A DNA stretch of 64,000 nucleotides from Fusarium oxysporum f. sp. lycopersici 4287 (Eukaryota > Ascomycota > Sordariomycetes > Hypocreales > Nectriaceae), in assembly GCF_000149955.1 (NCBI RefSeq), contig NC_030990.1, positions 248,001 through 312,000 on the forward strand, in the 5' to 3' direction. The position numbers and the translations under genes were made by a program. Of this stretch, positions 1 to 11,980 are shown one piece after another. Numbering within the stretch: the stretch's first letter is position 1; every line of letters begins with the position of its first letter. The notes under the pieces are model-generated. The model saw nothing but the letters and a program-made list of their open reading frames with translations. It ran no database searches and had not been told where the DNA came from.

Positions 1-2333
1 CTGTGCCCAGTCTTCAAGCAACAGGTGGCTTGCCAGTGGACTCTTCTCATCCGTAGTACCATGTCCCGCAAAATGGAATAGCATGCAGCTTTCAATAGCG
101 GATAAGACTGCCCTTCTATGAGCTTTGGGTTTCGTCCATGGCAGCCCCATCAGGTCACAGATACCCTGCACTGCGATTATCTCGCTACTTGCATGCCGAA
201 GGCTCTTCTGTCCTGGCGTATCCTGCATTGCAATAGGCACAACGTTGGGGGGCCCTTTTATTGGCGTTGGGGGATTTCGCTTTTGACGACTATGTATGAT
301 GGTCTTGATGGATGACCCGTATGACGACACCACTCTGTCAAGGACGGCACTGGAACTACATTCCAAGTGTCTTCCTGCTGCGTGAAAAGGAAAGGCAGCA
401 AGCATTCCAGTCGGTATCCACCAAACATGTGGCCAAGAATCGGTAGCAGGAGTCTCAGAAAAGCCCATAGCGTCCAAAACTGGTTGGGCAGCGGCAGTCC
501 AAAGCCAATCTAGCGTTTCGACAGATCGAACATGGGGAGCTTGGGCAAGTATCTTCTTTGGAGAAAGTTGGGGAAGTTTTACTACCCGTAAGGCTGTTTG
601 TTCTACTATCAAGGCGTCACATCGATGTCGACTGACGTTGAGGATGACGATAGGACCTCGCGCCGCTGCAGTTCGTAGCTCAGCCTCTGACGGCGGGAGA
701 AGGAAGTGCTCGAATCCAGGACAACTGCGTGTCTCTCCAAGAAGCACTGGCATTCTGTTAACAGCCTTATGTCGCTGATCAGTCCCAATATAGGTGTCGG
801 TCGCTTCTGCATCAGCACCACCTTGTAGTAAAGGTGCATCAAGATGATCACGAAGAGTTACAAAAGAGCGGGCCAAGTCAGGGTGCCTAATTTCCAAGGC
901 CGAGATATCAACTCGCAAATCTTGAAGAGAACTCGCCAGCACCCCACGTCCTGTCTCACGAAGACGAATCGCCGAGAGCGGGCCCTTGCCGGCGAGTAAG
1001 GCGATGGCTGCCGCATCCGAGGCGAGTCCTGCTATTTCTGCCAGAAGGTGCTGTTTGTCCTTGGTGTGAAGCCAGGGAGGACTAAGCAAAGGAGCCAACT
1101 GAATAGTTGCCTCGGCGACCAGATATGCGTCATGGCCCCCTCCTTGAGAAACATCCATAAACGACAACAGAGTCCTACCAGCGTCCATTCGGATACTAAT
1201 GGGTGCCGTGCCATGACGCAAAGCAGTCTGAGAGCACTGGACGGCCTCTTAGAGATCTGTAGTCACCTTCGTGCGTGAATATTTGGTGTAGAGTTGATTC
1301 CCAAGACTATGTAATCGTTTAGCTAGGTTGGGGTCATCTTTTGGTGTTCCCTCGATTGCAGTACGGCATGCGCAGATTGCTTCCTCGAGATCCTCCATTG
1401 CTTTTGTGTGAAGATATTTAGATCGAAGCTTCACGGCAAGATTGGCAAACACCCCTGCCCGACGAGAGGGCTCTCGGGTGGCTTCTGTGGCTTCTTTAGT
1501 CATCCGGATTGACTCCGACAGGTCGTCGAGGTTTCTTGTTCGTAGATGCCTGTTCCGTAGCAAGAACCTCTAGTGCTATGGCTCTACTGGGGTGGTCGTC
1601 CGAGATGGCTTCAATGGCCTGATGGGCCACACTGATAGACTCATCGAAGTCGACCGTCTCTTTGGTGCGTGTGTATTTCAAGCCGAGTCGAATGCTTAGA
1701 TTAATCAGTAGATCGGTCCTCTCCTTATGCTCCACTGGGGTAACTGCAATAGTCTTCCGAGTGACATCGATCGCTTCTTCGAGGTCTTTCATAGATCCAA
1801 TGCGCGTGTATCTGTTCCTCAGGTGGATGCTGAGGGTAGTGTACTTTCCAGTTAGTGTGGGATTACCGTCAGGGGCGACCTTTATGGAGTCTCGGGATAC
1901 GTTGATAGCTTCCTCTAGAATTTCGATTGTGCCTTTGCGTAGATACCGCGCGCCAAGTTGATAGGCAAGACTGGCTAACCTGTCGCCGCGTACTACGCCT
2001 GCGTAATCTTGCGGTGTAGCCTTGATAGCCTCTCGAGCTGTGTGGATTGCCTCCTCAAGAACATCCGTATCTCTGTTTGAATCATATTTATTTCTCAGAT
2101 CCATGGCCAAGCTGTGGTATCTTTGGCCAAGGAGCCTACTGTCCTGTGGTGTGAGTTTAATCGCCTGCCGAATTGCATCAAGAGAATCGTCAAGGTCCTC
2201 GATGGCTCCAATTCGCTTGTATCGGGAACTAAGCTGGATGCTGAGATTGTGTAGCCTTCCAGGGAACCCTTCATGGTTTTGTGGGGTAGCTTCAACTGCT
2301 CGCCTTGCCATGGCAACAGCTGCACGGCTTTCA
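1..2333 (-). pseudogene. TPR-CHAT protein, disrupted, runs off the left edge
   Basis: Read on the minus strand this is a tetratricopeptide array (about 2311 down to 1250, repeats ending in D-L/F-E/D-E-[AS]-I) followed by a CHAT domain. CHAT hallmarks visible are the segment FLLPPSEAELR (about 690) and the catalytic-His motif HFAGHG followed by SHLLLEDW at the window edge. The catalytic Cys would lie outside. CHAT is a caspase-like protease fold that in fungi often sits on TPR or NLR-type proteins. Two lesions break the gene: a frame change near 1545-1563 inside a TPR, and an in-frame TAA at 1249-1251 where the repeat consensus has Glu or Gln. The rest of the CHAT frame is open from 1248 to base 1. 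The 5' end is missing: homology stops at about 2335, where an unrelated transporter fragment begins. An expressed pair of shorter proteins is possible but less likely. Confidence 0.8.
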
Positions 2334-2587
2334 GCTTGACGCCAGTATGTGTAGCTCAGCTCTGCAAAACAGAGGAATATGCCACAATGTATGGCACGGC
2401 CTATGGCGTGGTGAGCTTTGCCACATTGGCTGGGGTCCCCATCTCGGGGTTCATCTTAGGCACAAGTGACGGCAACCACTACACCGCCTTAGTTCTTTTC
2501 TGTGGAACAGCGTATGTAGTCTCGGCTCTTCTTTTTATTTTTGAGAAGGGGACTAGTCAGCATTGGAGGCTCTTGTCTATATTCTAG
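2334..2587 (+). pseudogene. 3' fragment of a monocarboxylate-type MFS transporter
   Basis: The plus-strand frame from about 2334 reads like the last two membrane segments of fungal MCT/SLC16-type major facilitator transporters. It starts at the conserved stretch CVAQLCKTEEYATMYGTAYG, continues through VSFATLAGVPISGFILG and a final hydrophobic helix, and ends at a natural-looking stop. The first ten or so transmembrane segments are absent. The upstream part of the same open frame (2273-2333) is antisense to the TPR gene and is not transporter-like. It is therefore a truncated relic fused tail-in to the 5' side of the broken TPR-CHAT gene, pointing to a past recombination or insertion. No in-frame stop interrupts the fragment itself. 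Confidence 0.75.
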
Positions 2588-2927
2588 TCTTAATTGAGAG
2601 TAAGCCGTTTAAACTTAAGAAACAGGGATATGAAAACCTGAGGTAGTATAACAACACCCTTTTAGCCATAGAATGACCAAATTTATAGGCTGTTAACACA
2701 CAAAACAAGGACACGATAGTATCAGCCAAGACAGTTCGCCCATTTTCTTTTTTACAAGCATGAGAATGAAAATGCTCCATATTATCTGCTTAGTTGATTG
2801 CCTGTGCTAGTCCCTGTGTCAATACGTGCTTATTAATAAAGAATGGTTCGAAGTCCTTAAAGTCTGGCAAGTACTCAGGAGTGCGTTCAGAACGTAAACT
2901 GGGGTTTTAACTCAACCTTTGCACGTC
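2588..2927. other. Intergenic, no gene seen
   Basis: AT-rich stretch between the transporter fragment and the 3' end of the methyltransferase gene. No coding homology, tRNA or repeat was recognised. Confidence 0.6.
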
Positions 2928-4301
2928 TTAAAAATCAGGTTTCTTTCCATTGATGGAACATCTGCCAATCGTTAGTCCCCAGCCCCTATCCATTACATCA
3001 GAGATACTCACATTGGATTATAAGCATGAACACTGGGATTATTCAAATCCTTCCTCACATCAACAAGGAACATAATAACCTCATCCCGCGACCATCCGTG
3101 AGCCCTCGAAAACGACGCCATGGTCAACGACTCCAAAGCGTTCGAAGAATTATAATAATTCCACGTTCCCAACTCTTTATGCTTCTTATCTCGAGGCCAC
3201 GGATTGGTAGGCCACTTGAATCTTTTGTCGACGACATCAACAAAACCGACTTCTTGCATAATAGCTTTGATCTTGTCGAACTCAATAGACGTACTCCCGA
3301 GCTTAGTAAAAGCCTCCCCGAGGAGGTTACACCATTTGGAGAGGGCGTGATCCGGAGTAAGAGTCCCGTCGTCGGAGAGAATTATACCCCCAGTCTCTTG
3401 AAACTCAACATAGCCACCAGGCTTGACATTGCTACACAGGTTAGTCTTATGGAAGAGAGTGGAGGTTGAAGACATGCTTGAAGATCTTGCGGATGTAGTC
3501 CTCCCAATTCTTAATACTAAAGACCATCATTCTGCTATGGATATAGTCAAATGGCTGACCATATTCCCAGTCTTCGTCAATATCATCAATAATAAAACGA
3601 AGGTTTGGCGGGACACTGGAGATGTTAGCGGAAGAAATATGACCTTGGGGTTACTCACAAAGCTGGTTGAATTGGCGAGAGGTCAACCCCAATGACCTAT
3701 GCAGTTAGTAGAGGCTCTAGTAGGATTGGCCGGTAAGAGGTCTACCTCAGCTTCTGGATGCTCATCAGCGTAGTCAATGGCCCATATTCCGGTTCCCGTT
3801 CCCACGTCGAGTACGCGTCCAACCTTTGCACCAGGGTCATTGGGCGGAGCAAGACCTAGTTTATCTCCAAATGTTAGGAGGAAAAGGTTATGTTGGAGGT
3901 CTGATCTGTTAGTAACATGCTTCAACATAGTCGTGTTACCATACCGAGACGCTCATTTTCGACCTCGTCATTTGGAAGATGATATTCTAGCGAAGTTGTT
4001 AGAAATCGGCAATTGAGGTAGGCAATGCTTCTCACTTCCGTCTTTGTAGCAATGGTAAGTTCTACCGTTCTCATGCCGATAGTTCAAGATGGAACTTGAG
4101 ATGCTCGTTGTTGATGAAGCGGTATCCTATCACCTGTCAGTCGAGTCCTTTCATGTGGATAATTCAGCTGCATACAGTTTCAATCGACGAGTCGGCATCG
4201 TCATTGATCTGATATCATTCAGTGTTTGAGTTTTGATACACGACATATTCTCTTACCTGGTCATCAGGATGAAGAACTGGATCTGTATCTACAGTCGACA
4301 T
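2928..4301 (-). CDS. LaeA/UMTA-family SAM-dependent methyltransferase, 9 exons
   Basis: Splicing eight introns of 43-50 nt (4209-4256, 4127-4175, 3987-4035, 3901-3944, 3697-3745, 3616-3658, 3432-3477, 2962-3011) gives one 331-residue protein with no stop. Exon lengths sum to 996 nt. The family order is intact: a Ser/Thr-rich N-terminus ending in NYRHENGRTYH, then LPNDE.ENERLDLQHN, SAM motif I VLDVGTGTGIWAIDYA (about residue 115-130), the acidic strand VIGVDLSPIQP, FDYIHSRMM, VKPGGYVEFQE and a C-terminus ending GKKPDF. This class methylates unknown targets and includes LaeA-like regulators of secondary metabolism. Exons of 33, 38 and 42 nt are unusually small. Intron 3432-3477 uses a GC donor; the other seven are GT-AG. 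The start at 4301 is chosen because the frame opens directly on the family-like N-terminus; an in-frame ATG two codons upstream (4307) is an alternative. No secondary-metabolite core enzyme lies nearby. Confidence 0.85.
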
Positions 4302-4834
4302 GTTCATGTTGATGACCTGAAAATCGCTCAATGCGGGATAAGTGAAGATGGAGGAATCCGCACGTTGAAATGGCAGATGGTTGGGTAAGTAGGATGCATC
4401 ATGCTTTTCAAGCGAAGAAATAAGAATCAATATCACTGGCTCTCTTGAATTGACAGTAACCAACATGCAGATGCGTACGTGGCTACGACATGGGTCAGTG
4501 GTCTGATATGGTCTGCATAATGTTGCCCCTCATCTCGGCTTTCGAGTGATTATCCATCTGCCGCATCGATTACAGGAGCGATGAGTATCCAATTGACCGG
4601 AAAAATAAAAGAGTCTTCCATGCTTGGAAAACTAAATGCCTCATAGATTTCATTTGGCAACCTCGATATTATTAAAATGAAGTGTATTGTAGGGTCCATC
4701 CATACTCTCGATCTGCAGTTCAATGGGTATACAAGCCTCGCCAAGCACACTGGATGATTAAGATGTAGATCTACTTGAGAAAGAGTAAAGTATCTTGGGG
4801 TTGATGTGGCCTAATTGGATACTGACTAAGACAT
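4302..4834. other. Intergenic, methyltransferase promoter / ceramidase 3' flank
   Basis: Upstream region of the methyltransferase and downstream region of the ceramidase. No coding homology was found on either strand. Confidence 0.6.
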
Positions 4835-7087
4835 CTAAGAAATAGTGAACTCACTACTCCTACCTGTAAAGGTATTAATCTTACCCGTGATGGGAGCCTT
4901 GCTATCTCCATAATAGCTCAATCTGTACGTCCCAGAACCAATATCCTTCGCATCCTGCCATCCAGTCTCCCAAGTGATAGCAACCTCACTCGATCCAAGC
5001 AAACCATCAAGTCTCTTCCACTCAAAAACAAGATCCCAATCTTCGTCAGTCCGAACTTGAACCCACTTAGATCCGTCCTTCTTCTCAACTGCCGCATAAG
5101 TATCCTCGAGGTGAAGATTGTTACGTGGATTGGCTCCCACGAACGTAGCGCTGATAGTTTCGCCAACTGCAAACTTTGACTTGCTCACGTCTTTGATAAC
5201 GTCGCCAAACTTAGTGCCGATCTTGGGGTTGTCGTAAACAACGCCTGTGGTGAGAGCAATGGAATTCTTCCGATTATCAGGCGCAGCTGGACCAGCAGGC
5301 GGCTTCGACGCGCCCTTTTCCTGGAGGAGGTATCCGAGATAGGTTGATGTCAGGTTGATGTAAGCGTCCAGACTATGTCTGCCATGGACTGTTGAGCCAC
5401 CTTCGTAGCGCTGCACATCATACTCTTCAGGTGTCGTACAATAATGAGCGTATGTATTGCCAGGTCCACCAGCCACAACAATAGGGTCACTTCCAACACC
5501 ACCTCTATCCTTGATCTCATCACTGATACTCTTGCGCCAACGTCGTGAAGACATAGTCGTCAGCTCAGGTGCTGAAACGATAATGAAGAAATTACCGACA
5601 CGAAGCATCTGGATATCCACGATGTTGGGAGCCCAAGCATAAGGCAGTGTGATCTCGCCAGCGTCAATAAGAATCGGCTTGGGTGACTGACATTCAACCT
5701 GCTCCTTGGTAGGGTTGCGCAAGAACTTTGATACAAGAGCCCAGAAGGGACTGGCATCGGGTTCACCGGAATCACCCTGCTTGAAGTCGAAGTACCCAGG
5801 ACCGTCGGTAGTTCCAGCGGCGAAAGAGTATCCGAAGGCTGCTGCACATGTCTTTGCTGATGTGCCATTGGGTAGCTGAAAGGTGAAGTCGGAAAAGTCC
5901 TGGAATGAGTGATATCCAAGAACACTCTTTCCCGTGACCGCAACACCATCACCACCTTGCATCTGATTGTACAACTTATCAGCCTGCTTGAAGACCCTAC
6001 GACCAATTTCCCAGCATGACTTGGTGCCTCCGTCATTCAAACCCCAGAAAGGTCCTCTTCCGTGACAAGTCTCTATCTTGCCACCACAAGTCGCATCCTT
6101 GAAGTCACACTGCTTTCCTGAACCATCCTCACACCAGGCCCCTTCGACATTTGGCGTGGTATCAGCGACGGCAGCTTGTGAAAAGCCGGCCACGAAATCA
6201 TCAGTCGCTCCGTTGGTTCCACGAATAGCTTGCTCCAGAAGGTAGGCACTCACACCCTTGTTATCGCCAGCAACAAGAGTGTTGTTCATGTAAAGACTTG
6301 TACCGTGAACCGAGAACCATGTTAACACTCCAGTGACTTTGTTGTCTGAGTCGCGAGTGAATTTAAGCATGGTCAGTTCCTTGTCAACCTCATCCTGGTA
6401 CTTGTCCCGCTCAGACTTTGGGTTAGCTTGGTATGCATAAAGGCTTCGATTGATGTTGACGTCTTCGATGCGAATCTTGCCTACGCTTAGACGACCCTTG
6501 GCAAGACTTTCATGCGCCCGCTTGACAGAAAGGACAGCACCGTCAACGATGGCCTGGTATGCCTGTTGATTGAATCCCAGAGCAGAGATCTGAGGCATGA
6601 GATAGTTATTCCAACCTGCTGGCCCAGCGTGAGAATGCGTTCCAGTAACAGCAACATTATCAGACGTGTACACTGCGTACTCCGATCCCAAAGCAGCAAT
6701 GCCCTCAAGGATACCTCTGCGAATAGCAGTATCACCAGACTGAGTATCCAAGACCAAGTAGACAAACCGCTCTTTGGGTTCATCCGGATTACCCACGATG
6801 AAAGCCCGAGAGTAAAGGCGCTGACGCAAGCCCGTTCCTATCTGCCCGAGGTCGGCGTATCCCATAAGATTGAGCTCGACGACAGGGCCAGTCACGTCAG
6901 CCTTGCCGACACCGAGCAAGTAGACATCACCAGAGTCATCAGCTCGCTTTGTGTTATCGTTGGAGGCATCTTCAGGTGAAGGGACGGCGAAGCATGATAC
7001 TGTCTGGAATAGGAAGGTGGTGAAGCTCAGGTATAACAGGAGCACATATGAAAGATTGCGATAAGTTGCGGTGAACATCATGACCAC
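4835..7087 (-). CDS. Neutral ceramidase, secreted
   Basis: Single-exon 750-residue protein, the usual length for fungal neutral/alkaline ceramidases, which hydrolyse ceramide to sphingosine and fatty acid. It starts with a hydrophobic signal segment (about residues 8-32). The catalytic domain begins at GVGKADVTGPVVELNLMGYA and contains the zinc-site motif GTHSHAGPAGW (His151 and His153), then WFSVHGTSLY, a cysteine-rich CEDGSGKQCDF stretch and a C-terminal beta-sandwich-like domain (about 600-750). One oddity is at the nucleophile: the family motif GDxSPN reads ADTTPN, so the Ser of animal and bacterial enzymes is Thr311 here (codon 6155-6157) and the Gly is Ala. All else looks intact. It is likely secreted or on the outer membrane. 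The start is the only ATG giving a full signal peptide. Confidence 0.92.
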   Translation of the reverse strand: MVMMFTATYRNLSYVLLLYLSFTTFLFQTVSCFAVPSPEDASNDNTKRADDSGDVYLLGVGKADVTGPVVELNLMGYADLGQIGTGLRQRLYSRAFIVGNPDEPKERFVYLVLDTQSGDTAIRRGILEGIAALGSEYAVYTSDNVAVTGTHSHAGPAGWNNYLMPQISALGFNQQAYQAIVDGAVLSVKRAHESLAKGRLSVGKIRIEDVNINRSLYAYQANPKSERDKYQDEVDKELTMLKFTRDSDNKVTGVLTWFSVHGTSLYMNNTLVAGDNKGVSAYLLEQAIRGTNGATDDFVAGFSQAAVADTTPNVEGAWCEDGSGKQCDFKDATCGGKIETCHGRGPFWGLNDGGTKSCWEIGRRVFKQADKLYNQMQGGDGVAVTGKSVLGYHSFQDFSDFTFQLPNGTSAKTCAAAFGYSFAAGTTDGPGYFDFKQGDSGEPDASPFWALVSKFLRNPTKEQVECQSPKPILIDAGEITLPYAWAPNIVDIQMLRVGNFFIIVSAPELTTMSSRRWRKSISDEIKDRGGVGSDPIVVAGGPGNTYAHYCTTPEEYDVQRYEGGSTVHGRHSLDAYINLTSTYLGYLLQEKGASKPPAGPAAPDNRKNSIALTTGVVYDNPKIGTKFGDVIKDVSKSKFAVGETISATFVGANPRNNLHLEDTYAAVEKKDGSKWVQVRTDEDWDLVFEWKRLDGLLGSSEVAITWETGWQDAKDIGSGTYRLSYYGDSKAPITGKINTFTGRSSEFTIS

Positions 7088-7701
7088 GATTAAATTGGGT
7101 CAACGAATGTTTTCACTTTGAGAGTCGGGTATACCAAAGGCAGCATGTCTTTGTATTTATAGTATTTACTCATCATTTCATGGGTGGCTTAAGGTGATGC
7201 GATAAGTGGCTTCCAAAGCGGTCTGCATCAATTCAGTCGCATACCTTTCAGCTATCACATTCACAAAATCAAGAATTCCAGCTCTTTTCAATTACTTTTA
7301 CAGGTAGTTATATATACCAGAACCGAGGTATTTTCCTAATTGAGCCAAGAATATGCACCTCAACCCCTCTGACGATATCTCGCATACGGAAATCCTACCG
7401 ATTCGAGATATCAACCATTTAACCGATCGCGTATGGGTTGCAGTGCAGGTTCTGTTTTAAGGAGATAGCCCGGCAGAAGCAATTCACGTGGCAACCATGA
7501 CGAGAAACAAGTGCATCCCCGCATCTTGAAGTACCGAATTTCTTTCAGATTGTGGTCGAGATAGGAAGCTGGATCTTTTGTTGGGATGGTGGGTGAGTGC
7601 TACGATAGGTCACGCGAAGTTTCTTATCGGGGTATAGGCTGATAACAGCGCATATCAGTGTGTATACTAACTTATTCGGATAGTGTTTATTGATAGACTG
7701 G
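7088..7701. other. Intergenic, ceramidase promoter
   Basis: Contains the upstream region of the ceramidase, including an AT-rich TATTTATAG stretch near 7154, and the 3' flank of the kinase-ankyrin gene. No gene was recognised. Confidence 0.5.
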
Positions 7702-10700
7702 CTATGCGTTATCGCCTTCTGCTATCTTAGCCAGTTCTGCTCGTCCAATTGTTCCGTATCGCTGTGAATCAAACATCCATCGAATAATTGTCTCTGTAGC
7801 CTGAAACATCTCCCGCTGGCTCTCCTCCAGTTCTGGCGCCTGCACCGCGCTCATATTTGATAGATCAACTGGCCCTTGCTCAAGGTTCATACTAGCCATC
7901 TGCGATTGCATAGCCAATCCGTCATCTCGCTGCCGTAATATATCCTCATGCCGCTTCCTGAGTGTCTCTCCTCGGGTAAGCGCTTCCTCCGGATAGTCCG
8001 GGATAGACTCCAATTCATTAATGACACTTCGCATGTCCTCCAGCATAGTATCCGGCACAGTCTCACTCCAGCCTTCAATAGCAACTTCATAGCAACCCAG
8101 CGCGAGATTAATCGGTGATCCGTCGCCAAAGTATCTCTGCGCTGGTCCAAAGCTTTGACGGAATCTGATATTGGGATCAGCACCGCTAAGAAGAAGCTTT
8201 CCGACTAAGAAATGATTTTGGAACAAAGCGGCTCGGCACAAGGCGGTACCAAGTTTTGGATGATCAAAGTTTATGCACTCTTTGGTCGCGAAAGGCGAAT
8301 TCTCTGAGAGCATGCATTGGACTTGCGCCATGTAGATTTCTGCTTCGACGACGTTCTTGCGTGCTGGTGGCGAGGTAGCAAGGACAATCCATGCGCTTTT
8401 TTGTTCTTCGGCGTCACCAATATGATCCACGATAAAGTCAAACTGCTCATCGTGATGGAGCATAGACTCGTGATCAGCTGTTGTGTCGTTTGGTTTCAAC
8501 AGGGATTGAAGGATTGACAGCGACGTCTCTGTTCTTTGCTCAAGTAGCTCCTTGAGAATGGAAATTCGCGGGAGTTCGGTCCCCAGCTGATATGGGCTGC
8601 CAATTTGCGCTCCATGCTGTATGAGTAGATTCGCTAGGTCAAAGTATCCATGTAAGATAGCTTCAACAACAGGCGGTCTAGTCCCTGCTGGATGATCCAT
8701 AACAGAAACTCCGGACGCTATGAGCTCTTCCGCTATGACAGTCCCGGGGGGAGATGAAGCCGGTCTCGTTGCCGAGTCGTGAAGTAACGTACCCGGCAAC
8801 TCAGTGTAATTTTCGATACCGCAGCCATAGTCTCTCAACAGTCGAAACACTCTCTCATCATTGAGCAGGATCGCTTCGCGCATGGGTCGATTATCAGGCG
8901 AGCCGGAGGGATTATGACCCATTTTTAGTAACGCCTCAACGATATCAGGGTTCCCAAGCCGAATTTGCATGCACAGGGCTTCTCCAGATGATCTGGTACT
9001 TGAGTCGGCGTTACCGAGTAGTTCTCTCTGCCCCTTGAAAATGGCAAGTGTTTCCTCGACATCTGAACAATATCTCGGGCCGTTTCTAATCAGTCGGCTG
9101 AGCAAGGAAAACGTGTCTCGGTTGCCAGCCCTTTGCCCCTGAGCCATCTTTAAAAGAGCCAGATCGTCAAAACCATCGAACAAACCTGAGATCCTCGATT
9201 CGGCATAGCCCTGTCTCAAGAATAGCCGAAGGAATTTCGGGAATGCTAGCAGAGCGGCAAGCTGAAAGGGTGACTTCCCTTCAACTTCAATAAAGGGATC
9301 AGCACCAAGTTCGATGAGGACTTCTGCAGCATGGATGTTCTGGAATAGAACACATCTGCCAAGAGGTGTTGTGGAGATAGACATAGTTCCCTCCCAGTCG
9401 GCGTACGCCTTGAGGACTTCAGCTCTCATGCCACCTGATGCGGCATCTATTAGAGCCCCGGCGTCTAGTAAGCCCTTTGCCATTGGCATCATCTCTTCTC
9501 TTTCGAACCTCCACAGCCAATGTAGTGGGGTGTCTTGACCCAAGGGATGTCCTTTTGGATCAGCACCGTGTCTAAGTAGTGCTAGTGAAGCCTCTAAATG
9601 AGCATTCCGACAAGAACAGACCAATGGCGTTTCTTCGCAGTCCTGGTTCGGAAGGTCAATAGTCAACTTGAAGGTCTTGATGAGATGGTCAATTGTCTTG
9701 GCTTGTCCACGGGCTGCTGCCATGTGCAGAACTCCATGTCCACGGCTGTTGACAAAGATTTTGTCGAAATGAGTCACCTGCTGAGTATTTTCGTTTCCTG
9801 CGAGTGAGCTCTTCAGTGACTGATCGTAGGTCTCTCCAAGCTCCTCCTTGAGTTCCTGTTGCAGCTGCTCCAAGTCATCGATCTGAAAGTCCTTTTTCAA
9901 ATGCCGTGGTAGGAACGCAAGAGACCCAGGAACGCCGCTGTAGTGATTAGCAAGCTTCCGTGCTGTCGAGCATGCTTGGATGGCGTTATCTCTCAGTTCG
10001 TCACTCAGTAGCGGCAGAGCGTCCTCGAGATCTTGGCCGGCTTGCCACCCTCCACGAAGAGTAGCCCATGTGAGACTCGACGGAAAGACGGCTAGCAGCT
10101 CGGGCGGCGTTTGTCCTAGAGCTTGGCTCACACGCCATACACATGATGCGGCGAGATATTCGAACCCGCTTGAATCATCAGATCCGGTTACTGCGTCACT
10201 TGCTGCTCGTCTAAGTGCAGCGCAGGCTCTTCCGGGGTCGAGGGACGTGCCAAATTCGGCGATGTGGCATCTGAAGAGAAACCAAGCTGCGAAGAGCCTA
10301 TGTAGTTCGACATCGCGGCTTTGATCCCCAGAGTCTGAGATAGCATGAAGGGCTTGGAGGATATGTTCTTGCTGCTGCCATGACAAGACCTTCTTGAGTT
10401 TCTCGGGCTCAAAGACGAAACCTGGGTTTACTGGGGCCTTGACTATTGGCCTGAAGCCGGGGCTGTAACAGGTGTTAGCATGAAAAACGTACGTTTTAGC
10501 CTATCTTACGTGTTGTTCTGAGGATCATAAGTAGCTCCAACAGTGCCTAAGAATAGTCCAGCACCGTCTGCACTAATGCCATGCTTTCCCTGACAAGATG
10601 TTAGTTCGGCCTGTGGAACATCCGCCGCCTCATGTTGCAGGCTGGGAAGAGGAACTGTCTGAGTGGAGGAGGTCACTCACTGGAGGTTCGTTGTCTTCAA

Positions 10701-11980
10701 CTTCCTTCCACTTGCGATTCATTTGGTCGACGTTACTTAAGTATTCATCAATTTCCGAAAGACTAGGGTAGCAAGAGATCAGTTGGGTTGCACTTTGGTC
10801 GATCTGGTGGAGTTTTGACATACGGGATACCTCTCAGAGCAACCTGTGCCTTGGCCAAAGACCTATCTGCTAAGTTCTTTTGTATCGTCTGTTCAAGAAC
10901 ATATAGCACCATTTCCGTACAGTCCTGATTGATCTCACGCATATCAAAGTAATCTTGGATCAAACATGTCGCTCTGTGTAGAAGTCGTCCTGACTGCTTT
11001 AATTGAGCCAGCGTCACCGATGAACCCGAAGCCTCTCGCCGAGGACTAAACTCATAATGGAGATTGGCCAAATCCCCATCTGCAAATGTTTCACAGGCAA
11101 GTAAACCAAAAGAGTAGACGTCGCATAGCTTTGCGGCCTCCGCCGTGACTATGCCGTCGGTTTCCGGTGCCGCGTATCTCGGTGTCTTGCAGATGAAGCG
11201 ATAAGAGTCATACTTCTCAGAACCGTAGACAGCGCCTCCAAAGTCAGCCAGTTTAGCTATATAAGGGCCATGACTGGATTTATCTGCGAATATCAGTACA
11301 TTCTGACGTTTGATGTCGCCGTGAATAATGCTGCAAGCGTGAATGATGGATAAGCCTTTCCCCGCATCATACAGCAGTTTTTGCTTGACAGCAAAAGAAA
11401 GTGGTGATTTCGAGTTACTTTGCAGATCCTCTAACGTTCCGTGTTCTGCATGCTCGATGACAAGTTGAGGATAAACGCTTCCGGATGCTCCGTTAGGTCC
11501 CCAGCACAAGCCGACGAGGCGCACGATGTTGGGATGGTAGCGAAGGGTCTCGTGAAGAAGAGCGCGAATTTCGAGCAATACGTGATCCCAGCCTGCCTTG
11601 GGTAGTTCATCAGATTGAGACTGAATCCGAACTGTTTTTAAAGCCACGACACGCTTTTGGCGGATGACCGCAGGCGCAGAGCTGGTTGTCTGAGGGTTTG
11701 GGATTGCGATGGCTCGTTCCACTGAGAAGGTTGCGCCGCGATCGATGAATGATCGCTCGGTGAAGCCTTGAATATACTCATCGATAAAAACAGTTTCTGT
11801 GTTACGTCCCTTCTTTTCCAAGGATGAGACATGGGCCAGGAAAGTTGGAAATCTGTTTTCATTCCGATCAAGCTGCTCTTTCACTTGTTCCTCGACAGGC
11901 TGGAGCTGTACACTGTCTGCTGGTAGTATTGAAGGGTCCTGCCATAAGATCTGGCTGAAAGGGTCTATAATCGTCTCCAT
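7702..11980 (-). CDS. Protein kinase with C-terminal ankyrin repeats (RIPK4-like layout)
   Basis: Four exons joined at introns 10763-10823, 10590-10680 and 10463-10509 give 4080 nt, 1359 residues, no stop. The kinase domain (about residues 60-340) keeps the key residues: VVALKTV (ATP-binding Lys), HGDIKRQNVLIF (catalytic loop, HGD for HRD), LADFGG and PRYAAPE, so it looks catalytically competent. A linker rich in helical segments leads into an ankyrin-repeat array (about 580-1250) with repeated LxxGADP/AxxGxxxxVxxLL units. By domain order this is like animal RIPK4/ANKK1 and fungal NLR-type receptors: the ankyrin part would sense, the kinase would signal. The ATG at 11980 is the first in frame after the upstream open region. 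It is transcribed divergently from the HeLo-pseudokinase gene at 12371, with 390 bp between them. Confidence 0.85.

Noticed and set aside
2273..2587. 104-residue plus-strand open frame as one gene
   Set aside because: Its first third is antisense to the TPR gene and only the last part is transporter-like; it is a chimera, so it was split at 2334.
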